In this document: one piece after another, positions 1 through 6,766 of the stretch
Numbering within the stretch: position 1 is the stretch's first letter
Layout of the letters: every line of letters starts with the position of its first letter
NCBI GenBank assembly: GCA_016098155.1
Contig: JAAAJB010000616.1
Coordinates: forward strand, 1 to 20,230
Direction: 5' to 3'
Length of the DNA stretch: 20,230 bases
From: Actinomortierella ambigua
Taxonomy: Eukaryota > Mortierellomycota > Mortierellomycetes > Mortierellales > Mortierellaceae
Notes under the pieces: generated by a model
What the model was told of the DNA's origin: nothing
Seen by the model: only the letters and a program-made list of their open reading frames with translations
Database searches by the model: none
Translations under genes and position numbers: made by a program

Positions 1-239
1 GGCGGCAGCGGCGGCGGCGGCGGCGGCGGCACCTCTCGGGCCAAGATTGACTGATTGATCTTGGCCTCTGACCTCCTCACCAACCTGGGCGTCTTGGTTG
101 CCTCGGCCTCGGCCTTCTCCGTGGCCTTTCTACGGGCCCTCCTTTCCTGGCGAGCAGTGCCGAGAGGCACCGCTTTGGCACCTATGGCTTGATGTGCAAG
201 TGGCGGTGGGGTCACCTGCGGTTGCGCCTGCGGTTGCGC
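1..239 (-). CDS. Partial exon of an unrecognised gene, running off the left edge
   Basis: On the minus strand one frame is open from about position 239 to position 1 (about 80 codons). It reads as a basic, Ala/Lys/Glu-rich stretch (for example KATEKAEAEATKTP, then AKINQSILAREV) followed by a run of prolines coded by the CCG repeat at the edge. There is no in-frame ATG, and a TAG sits just upstream at 242-240, so this is best read as an internal or last exon starting at a splice acceptor. Three candidate acceptors lie 12 nt apart in the same frame (AG at 241-240, 229-228 and 217-216). The opposite strand in register gives a hydrophobic frame but has a TGA at 52-54, which favours the minus strand. 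The region is GC-rich, so an open frame by chance is easier than usual. No family is recognised, and the donor exon was not found with matching phase. Confidence 0.3.
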
Positions 240-241
240 CT
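216..241 (-). repeat. Tandem 12-bp repeat that duplicates a possible splice acceptor
   Basis: On the minus strand GCGCAACCGCAG occurs twice in a row (239-228 and 227-216), directly after a TAG. Each unit ends in CAG, so each could serve as a 3' splice site. The 12-nt spacing keeps the reading frame, and each unit would add Ala-Gln-Pro-Gln. Confidence 0.5.
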
Positions 242-963
242 ACGATTATGTGGGTGTGGCGTGGCGGCGGTCGATCCAAGGGCTGCAATGGCTGGCCTGG
301 GGACATTTGGGGTTGCCAGCGATGGGTCAATGTCGCACCAGGCTGCTGCCCAGGAAGGCTTCGATACGCCCGCTGCTGTTGCTGCCCTACCTGTAGCCGA
401 GGAAGGGGTGTGACGGCAATTGGTACGCGTGGGAAGCCATGGAGCTGTATGGAAAAGAAAAGGCAACAGCGGCAATCTCACACACAGATTTTTTTATTCC
501 TCTCAGTCACTGGTGAAAGAGGGTCACGAGTTGGGCGAGCAATGCTATTATTAGCCCAATCACATCACCCCAGATTCACGTATGTGACTGATGCATTAAT
601 ATGACATGGCTGTTGGGGACAAGGGCAGACGTCAAAGAGCAGCTCCAAAAAGATCATTGTCCACGAGCATATCCATAACGAAGCCTGCCCCGATATGTGG
701 AGTCGTTCAGGCGCTACGTCTCAGTATGATATTCTTTTTTAGAGTTGGGGATTCAATATGAGCTCAAAACTGCGCCGCAAGCCCATGTGTTGGTGACATA
801 GGGACTCCCAGTCAATGTGGATGATAATGAAGCTTGTATTCGTCGTCTCCTTGATCCTCGTCATATCCTAGTGGCTGAACTGCCTACCATGGTAGGTAGG
901 TCCTGCAGCATATCTGGCGGGTACTTGGCACCTCGCACACGTACATTGTAATGATCTGCCCCG

Positions 964-1703
964 CTATACATATTCCTGCATGGCGCCTGGGATGCTCCGG
1001 AAGTATCGATAATAATTGGATCCTTGTAAATCGATGGCTGCTCGATGAAAGAACTTTAAGATCACAGGATGCCTCTCCTTCAGCTCCTGTCGAAAAGCCG
1101 ATGTCGGGTTAGCCAAGTCTCCAGGCGAAGCTCGGTGGAGCATGAAGATGAGCTTCTTGCTCGGTGCTGTAATGTCTCTATTTCAACAAAAAAAAAAAGA
1201 ATCGCACAGGTCTAAGGGTGAGGAAGAACAACTAAAGACGTCAGAACCCTCTGCTCACTAATATTTTCTTCTCCTGCCTGCGTTCAAAACCTGGACACCT
1301 TTCTTTTCAATATTTAGCTTTTATCTCTGCCTCCCTTTATTGAAAACTATTCTTTCAGTATTTCTCTCTACCTTCAAGCCGATAGCGGCATTCGATGTCC
1401 AATGATAGCTCAGCTGCTCCCTCATAATACTTTCCAGGGAATGAGGATATCCGGAAACAGTGGCTAGCGGCAGTAAGCTCTTGATGAAAGAAATCGAATG
1501 GGCCTGATCGGGAGGCGATCCGACGCCAGGAAGATGAGTTATGACGGATTAAAGGTTGACTCCTACTCCTTTCGCTTAGTTTTTTGTATTATGAACGATG
1601 GTACCTAGCATTTCACTATACAGCCATCGTACTTCACTGCACCCTTTTGCACCGTGGAAGAGTCATTTCCACATTTCTCCACGCACAGACTTCCGACTAC
1701 CAT
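964..1703 (-). CDS. Predicted three-exon gene or relic, product unrecognised (138 residues)
   Basis: Three minus-strand segments join with matching phases. Exon 1 is 1703-1622, starting at an ATG in the context GCCATGG. Intron 1 is 1621-1504 (GTATAG...GATCAG, phase 1) and is preceded by a branch-like CATAAC. Exon 2 is 1503-1372, intron 2 is 1371-1167 (GTAGAG...TTACAG, phase 1), and exon 3 is 1166-964, ending at TAG 966-964. Exons 2 and 3 read like real protein: FPGKYYEGAAELSLDIECRY, then LIFMLHRASPGDLANP, then FRQELKERHPVILKFFHRA, then YYRYFRSIPGAMQEYV. Exon 1 and its donor are the weakest part. No domain is recognised. The protein may be truncated relative to its family, since it ends abruptly and the downstream DNA has stops in every frame. 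The surroundings are gene-poor, so a decaying copy of a larger gene is a fair alternative. Confidence 0.4.
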
Positions 1704-2262
1704 GGCTTATTCAGCAGCTGATTTCTCTCGTCAGGCCGCGTCGAATGATGATATTTGCTTGAGGAGGCTATGCCCAGAAGAGAAACGTGGAGGAACAGCT
1801 GGACGACCCTTGGACCTGTGCTAGACACTAGCGCCGCAAATGACCATCCAACCACGGAACTTTCGACCGCCAAAAGACAGCGCTCGCCGAGGTGCATCAG
1901 CAGCAGAGGCAACACAATGGCCCAAATCAATTGTTAACTCTTTTCCTTTGTCTTAATTATCTAGAGTGACCCATCGACACTAGGATACGTTAAAAAAAGA
2001 GGCGCGACGTTATTGTTTTCTCGCCACGAGCTACGATCCTGGAGCGAAAATCAAGACTCGATGCAAGGTCCAGCTTTTTCCTCCTCCCGAACACTTTCTG
2101 GTCTGGCCTGGAGGTGCACTTCAAAATAAACAAAATTGGTGGCAACTCATCCAAATGCAGGACATGGTTGGTGCTGGCCCCATGGGGATGAAAGGTATGG
2201 CTCTGAAACTGCCCATGGTGCTATGTCTTCTGCTTAGAGACACCTTGCAACCGACCCTCTAG
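1702..2262 (+). pseudogene. Possible decayed reading frame, broken over three frames
   Basis: Protein-like stretches follow one another on the plus strand in different frames. An ATG at 1702 in good context (ACCATGG) opens MAYSAADFSRQAASNDDI. A second frame from 1766 reads YAQKRNVEEQLDDPW and continues, through TAG 1829-1831 and TGA 1841-1843, to DRQKTALAEVHQQQRQHNG. After an acceptor-like ATTATCTAG ending at 1964, a third frame is open to about 2138. The first frame is open again from 1984 to 2262 (92 codons), with WWQLIQMQDMVGAGPMGMKG near its end. A 43-nt intron-like segment (GTATGG...TGCTTAG, 2195-2237) and a strong donor (GTACGT at 2268) lie at the 3' end. No single spliced model keeps everything open. 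A frameshifted relic or non-coding leader DNA are both possible. Confidence 0.25.
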
Positions 2263-2267
2263 ACAAG

Positions 2268-2639
2268 GTACGTTACTGCATTTCATCCCTTCTCGCCCTT
2301 TCCCCTCCCTCCCTCGGCCTTGGTGATCTAGCCCTCATTGACCCCGATCTACCACGGCCCAAATGTTGCACACCAGACCCACTGGATACCACTTCTTGCT
2401 CTCTATGCTCCATTCTTCTTGTATGCCATTTGTCTCCGTTCAGATACTCTCCTGGTATTCCATCAAGCATCGTTTGTCCTATTTTGCAAGGAGTGTTGGA
2501 GATGCTGCCCCCTTCCCCCCTTCTTCAACGCTTTGCTCTCCCCTTTTGTTTCTTTCGAATTATTTCTGTACTTTGTTTTTTCAGACTGATTTTTTTTCTC
2601 GCTCTCTTTCTCTCATCTGTACTCAAGGACGAACATTCC
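2268..2639 (+). promoter_or_regulatory. Pyrimidine-rich leader of the membrane-protein gene, with splice-like signals
   Basis: A strong donor GTACGT at 2268 is followed by three acceptor-like sites (AG at 2330-2331, 2583-2584 and 2626-2627), the last two after long T/C tracts. This looks like a 5' untranslated region holding an intron. The same stretch is open in the frame of the downstream gene and would translate into a very hydrophobic Phe/Leu segment, but that follows from the pyrimidine tract. Confidence 0.4.
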
Positions 2640-4223
2640 ATGACTACCAAGCACCCAGCGAACGTCAGTCGATCGGACTGTCGTGCAGGTTGGGAGGACG
2701 AGCCATGGCATCAGCTATCCCCGTCCAGTCCATTTTCTTCTCGCTCATCGTCCTCCCCCCGTCACAAGCTATCCAGTCCCTGGAAGTTTCCATGGCCGTT
2801 TATCCAACGACATCCGAAAACAGACAAGAACGATGACAATGAAGATGGCACCGGCTTTGGTTCCCAGAGCATCGTTTCTCAACACCGACTTTACCGCCGT
2901 CCTCCCCCACTGAACATCCCATTGGTACCTGATAGCAGCACATCCACAGCTTCACCTCTCTCACCATCCTGGTGGACGACAGCCTCCACGCCCTCGATAG
3001 AGGCTTCACCCAAGCAGGACGGTGTGTTCTCTACCGCACCACCGCCACTCAATTGTCAGTGCCATCATCGTACTGTAGAGAAGGAAGGATGCCATTGTGG
3101 GATCAGACAGGAGGAGGCCACAGCACAAACGTCGATTCGTCACCAGGAATGGTCGGGTATCTCGTCGTCGTTACACAAGCCCGCAGCCACTACCACCACC
3201 ACCAATAAAAATAACAGCAATAACGGCAGTACATGGGCGCTTCGCGCTCCTCCAGTAGAGAAGCCCGAAAAGTTTGGCGAGCCAGCACCCAATTCGTCGG
3301 ATATTGAACCAGGTGGTGGACGGAGGAGGAGCGCCGGAGACGCTGTATGGAAAAAGAAATCGCCTCAACCAAGCCCCATCCATTCCAAAGACGAGTCCCT
3401 GGCCTCTCCCTCAGGACACTCTTCGAATCAGCGTCGACTCTTGCAGCAAAAACATCAGTACAATCAGTACTTGCTCGGCCACCCTGACTTTTACTTTTCA
3501 ATACCGTTGTTTAATGGTACCAATGACAGTGACTACGAGCGAGGAGGAGGAGGAGGTAGAGAGCCGCAAGAATCAAAGAACATGGGCAAGAATGCCGGGG
3601 ACAAGGGGGCCACCCCAGGAGGACGAGGGGGGCGGAGAAAGGGAGGAGCAAGGGGGTTTCGACGACAACGAAGATGGCGTGCAATGCAGCGCTGGTCGAT
3701 GGTGATTAGTCTTGTGGTGGTTTTGGCGGCAGGAACAGTGTTTGTGATGTACATTGTGGCGCATCATCGACTGATAAAAGAAGATTCTGAACAGCCATTC
3801 TCGCTCGAGCCACATACTGGAACAGCAGCAACAGCAACAGAGCCAGTCCAACATGAAGATCAACTAAAGTCTGTTGATGCATCGGAAAGGGCTCCACCCG
3901 CTGCCACCGCTCTACTCCGTAGTCAGGAGGAAGTCTATGCCCAAGATCCTCAGCAGGAAAGAGTTGATCGGTTGCTGTACCGTGGAGGTGGAGACCGATG
4001 GGTAGTGGACAGGTCTGCATCCTCTGCATTAACGGCATCGCTCGTGCGGCAACTACAACAGCAGCAACAGCAGCAGCGGCAGCGACAGCTGCAGCAACAG
4101 ATTACGCGTGCCTCGTCTCGGAAATCAGGCACCGAGCCAGATGACGCCCTGGCTCGGCAACAATCCAATACAGCCAATCTGCTCGACTTCAACCCTGACG
4201 ACGATGACGAGGACTCTCTCTAG
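2640..4223 (+). CDS. Single-pass membrane protein of unknown function (527 residues)
   Basis: The ATG at 2640 is chosen because it lies just after a pyrimidine-rich, acceptor-like leader; the frame is open further upstream, and an ATG at 2502 would add a hydrophobic N-terminal segment. Residues 1-320 are Ser/Pro/Thr-rich and look disordered. They contain a Cys/His cluster at residues 139-153 (C-x-C-H-H, then C-H-C) that could bind metal, an Asn/Thr run, and an aromatic patch HPDFYFSIPLF near residue 280. Residues about 325-351 are Gly- and Arg-rich and strongly basic, directly followed by one clear membrane segment at about 354-374 (VISLVVVLAAGTVFVMYIVA). The basic side suggests the N-terminus faces the cytosol and about 150 residues are lumenal or extracellular. 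That tail has a poly-Gln stretch from about residue 470 and ends in an acidic run, DDDDED. No enzymatic motif is seen and no family is recognised. No intron is needed in this frame. Confidence 0.75.
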   Translation: MTTKHPANVSRSDCRAGWEDEPWHQLSPSSPFSSRSSSSPRHKLSSPWKFPWPFIQRHPKTDKNDDNEDGTGFGSQSIVSQHRLYRRPPPLNIPLVPDSSTSTASPLSPSWWTTASTPSIEASPKQDGVFSTAPPPLNCQCHHRTVEKEGCHCGIRQEEATAQTSIRHQEWSGISSSLHKPAATTTTTNKNNSNNGSTWALRAPPVEKPEKFGEPAPNSSDIEPGGGRRRSAGDAVWKKKSPQPSPIHSKDESLASPSGHSSNQRRLLQQKHQYNQYLLGHPDFYFSIPLFNGTNDSDYERGGGGGREPQESKNMGKNAGDKGATPGGRGGRRKGGARGFRRQRRWRAMQRWSMVISLVVVLAAGTVFVMYIVAHHRLIKEDSEQPFSLEPHTGTAATATEPVQHEDQLKSVDASERAPPAATALLRSQEEVYAQDPQQERVDRLLYRGGGDRWVVDRSASSALTASLVRQLQQQQQQQRQRQLQQQITRASSRKSGTEPDDALARQQSNTANLLDFNPDDDDEDSL

Positions 4224-4628
4224 ATCATAGTAGCCGCATACAAAGAAGGAGAAGAAGAAGAAAAGTACAGCAAATAATACCTACACTTTATTTTTATTAT
4301 TTACTCCCCACCCTAGAGACAATTTGTAGCCTACCCTGTGTGCCTACTCGGTGGTGATGATGGACCCTTTCTGTTGGTATTCGAGATGATATGAAATATG
4401 AAAACTTACTTGGCCGTGGGGCGAATCGTACGTGTGTCGAGGGACGTGCCCAGAAAGCGGGTTTTTCAAGCGGCTGTGTGTGAAAATGGCCATTAATCAG
4501 CGAGTGATAAAAGAACGCGTCATTTCGCACCACAAAAGGCAAGTGATCGAACTTTGAATGAAAGAGGGGGGAGTTGAAAAGAGAGCCAAGGCAGGACTTG
4601 TGGAGTGGATAGACAAAGAAGGAGGGGG

Positions 4629-4704
4629 AGAGTGACAGTGGGAGTGAGAGCGAGAGTGAGCGAGTGAGAAAGAGAGTGAGTGAGTGGGTGAGTGATTGAG
4701 TGAC
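4629..4704. repeat. Imperfect GAGT/GAGA microsatellite
   Basis: Interrupted tandem units of GAGT, GAGA and GAGC fill about 75 bp, ending in repeated GAGTGAGT. The lower strand is CACTCACT-type. Confidence 0.75.
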
Positions 4705-5084
4705 ATTAACACTGACATGAATGACAGACATAGGTACTTTACGCTCTGTTGGACGACTTCCCCCGCCCACATAAACACCAACTGTGCAAAAGGCGGAGAG
4801 AAGAAATGGCTCCAATATGCGTGCGTGTATTCATTCAACACACACCTTCTTCTGTCGCTGTGCTCGTGGCGTTGCTCCATGTGCGGTCGATACGATCGCG
4901 ACTAAGGGAAAAGAAGGAGGGTTGGATGGAGAGGGATGCGTGGACGGAGGGAGACGAACGTCCACGTTGTGTACACGCACCTGCTGGCTCTTGAATCCAA
5001 TCGACAAATGGTGGAAGGGGGAACCCAAACTCAAATACAGTAATGCTCTTCAAGCAACAACCACAGATACACCTCCTCGATCCA

Positions 5085-5107
5085 CCCACTCACTCACTCA
5101 CTCACAC
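5085..5107. repeat. CACT microsatellite, reverse complement of the upstream GAGT repeat
   Basis: About five CACT units occur about 30 bp upstream of the TATA box of the MGST3-like gene. Their reverse complement matches the GAGTGAGT block 380 bp upstream. Confidence 0.7.
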
Positions 5108-5133
5108 ATACTCTCCATCCCCGAGCGAGGAAA

Positions 5134-5141
5134 TATAAAAA
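5134..5141 (+). promoter_or_regulatory. TATA box of the MGST3-like gene
   Basis: TATAAAAA lies 125 bp upstream of the ATG at 5266, in a GC-poor patch followed by a CT-rich leader. A start site about 30 bp downstream would give a leader of about 100 nt. Confidence 0.5.
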
Positions 5142-5265
5142 GGGAGAGTTCACCTCGTACTTGAATCTCATTCCCACCCCTCGTCTCCCTCCTTCCAACC
5201 AAAAAGCCAACAACTACAGGTTCTACTACCACCTTTACTACTACCACCACTACTACTACTTCGCC

Positions 5266-5831
5266 ATGCCTGTTCTCCACATTGCTCCCGAATACGGTTA
5301 TGTATGTCACGACTCTGCTCGGCCCCTCTCTAGAACAATAATGCCATTCAACAGATCAAGTCTACGTCCACCTATACTTATCTGTCCCTGTGTCTTTCTT
5401 TTCTCTTCTCCTCGTCGCAGGTTATCCTGTCGGCCATCTCGACCGGCCTCTTTGTGACGTACCTTGGTGTCCAGGTTGGCACGTACCGCAAGGTCGCCGA
5501 TGTACCTCTGCCCAACATGTACGCCGAGGCCTCGGAGGCCAAGGTGGATAAGAAGAAGCACATTTTCAACTGCTACCAGCGCGCCCACCAGAACACACTT
5601 GAGCTGTACCAGTACTACCTTGTTTTGCTGATGATCGGTGGTCTGTACCACCCCTTGGCAGCCACTGTCGGCAATGCTCTGTGGCTCGTTGGTCGTTTCT
5701 TCTATGCTCGTGGCTACCAGACCGGCGACCCCAAGGCTCGTGGCGGCCTCGGCCTGCTCTTCCACCTTGGCGAGCTTGTCCAGATGGGCTTGTCGGGTGC
5801 CCTCGCTTACCAGCTCCTCACCTCTGCCTAA
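5266..5831 (+). CDS. Microsomal glutathione S-transferase 3-like MAPEG protein (148 residues)
   Basis: Exon 1 (5266-5301) holds only 12 codons; the intron is 5302-5420 (GTATGT...CGCAG, phase 0); exon 2 is 5421-5831. MAPEG proteins are trimeric integral membrane enzymes of the ER or nuclear envelope that use glutathione for conjugation or for reducing lipid hydroperoxides; MGST3 also has leukotriene C4 synthase activity in animals. The family signature is present: FNCYQRAHQNTLE with Arg66, Asn70 and Glu73, and later ARGYQTGDPKARGGLG. Four hydrophobic segments fit about residues 12-31, 73-92, 95-115 and 123-145. The length matches the usual 145-155 residues. The start is in good context (CGCCATGCC), and the N-terminus and TM1 continue across the splice, typical of MGST3. 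The short first exon is easily missed by gene finders. The subgroup assignment is firm at family level; the substrate is not known. Confidence 0.9.
5302..5420 (+). other. Phase-0 intron of the MGST3-like gene
   Basis: It starts GTATGT after the codons for Gly-Tyr, ends in a C/T-rich tract and GCAG, is 119 nt long, and contains stops in the reading frame. Confidence 0.85.
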
Positions 5832-5835
5832 AAAA

Positions 5836-5858
5836 GAGAGAGAGAGAGAGAGAGAGAG
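5836..5858. repeat. AG dinucleotide microsatellite
   Basis: Uninterrupted AG repeats begin 5 bp after the MGST3-like stop codon, so they lie in its 3' untranslated region. Confidence 0.85.
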
Positions 5859-5956
5859 GACAAGAAAGACAGACAGAAGAAGAAAAAAAGACCCGACAAG
5901 GGACCTTTTTTTGTAATCCTTAAGACATCTCGTGTACACTACCCTAAACCGCATTC

Positions 5957-5962
5957 AATAAA
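5957..5962 (+). promoter_or_regulatory. Candidate polyadenylation signal of the MGST3-like gene
   Basis: A canonical AATAAA lies 125 bp after the stop codon. Confidence 0.45.
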
Positions 5963-6498
5963 CCAAAGAACGAAATCAATAACCAAAGAGTTTTTTCCAG
6001 CATGCATTATTTCATCCATCCCTTTGCCTGTTTGAACTGTGTCGGTGATCAAGAAACAGGAAAAAAAACAAGGTCTCAACGGCCCGAGGTGATTCGGAGT
6101 GAGGACTGATCTGATCTGAGCCAGAAGAGAGTTCAAAGCCACTCCAGTGCCAGGCTTTCATTTTTTTTTTTTTTTTGTGTGTGGGAGAAGGAAGCCCATT
6201 CTCCCACCCGCCCAGTCCTTCCCCTCGTCGCTCAAACTCCAAAGGACTACACTGGGTGCTTTTTTTTTTTTGCTTTTTTTTCATCTCCATTTCACCATTC
6301 AATCCTCATCTCGAGTTGTTCCCCTCCATGTGGTTGCACGGGTGGCATCCGTTCAACACCCCATAACTCTGACCTACGACCAATCTGATTCCCTGTCTTG
6401 CGAGTCGTCAGGTGGAACCAGTACCAACCCGTTCCCTTTCTTCTTTTTTTTTTTTTATACTTTACGTCTCGTCCTTCTTCAACGCTCAACACTCAGAC

Positions 6499-6526
6499 AC
6501 ACAAACACACACACACATATATATAA
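6499..6526 (+). promoter_or_regulatory. CA repeat followed by a TATA-like element
   Basis: A CA dinucleotide run leads into ATATATATAAC about 240 bp upstream of the GPS2-like ATG. It could be the core promoter of that gene; a long CT-rich leader follows. Confidence 0.35.
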
Positions 6527-6766
6527 CACGACTTGTTTGCTGCCGCATCAAAGGAAGAAGAGCTTGTCCAGACAGACCACTTGACCGAGGAAGGAAGAGC
6601 ACCTTGTTCCTCGTTTTTGCAGCAACATTGAATAATCACATCTACGTCCAATCTGGATCCATCAACACACACACTCTCTCTCTCCCGCGCGTGCGCTCTG
6701 TCTGTCTCTCTCTCCTTCTTTCTCTTTCACACACAACACATACATACAAGCGGACAGAAAAAGTCA

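Larger units (their letters stand above)
4224..5265. other. Intergenic region between the membrane-protein and MGST3-like genes
   Basis: Over 1 kb without a convincing gene. It holds the 3' end of the upstream gene (AT-rich around 4265-4300), a GAGT microsatellite, its complementary CACT microsatellite, and a TATA box. Open frames here are low-complexity products of the repeats. Confidence 0.6.
5832..6766. other. Intergenic region and 5' leader of the GPS2-like gene
   Basis: It contains the 3' untranslated region of the MGST3-like gene, several T homopolymers (around 6161-6175, 6260-6282 and 6443-6456), a CA repeat, a TATA-like stretch, and CT-rich leader sequence. No coding frame with sensible composition was found on either strand. 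Confidence 0.6.

Noticed and set aside
391..440. Possible first exon on the minus strand (MASHAYQLPSHPFLGY, donor GTAGGG)
   Set aside because: The start and donor look fair, but the phase-2 end cannot be joined to the 1-239 frame at any good acceptor without a stop.
596..963. Continuation of the minus-strand gene beyond its TAG, where pieces such as GAGFVMDMLVDNDLFGAAL look coding
   Set aside because: The best frame has five internal stops in about 122 codons, which is what random sequence gives. I could not find a phase-consistent intron to rescue it.
4297..4880. Minus-strand open frames of 127-172 codons
   Set aside because: They translate the GAGT microsatellite into Ser/Leu/Thr/His repeats; low complexity only.
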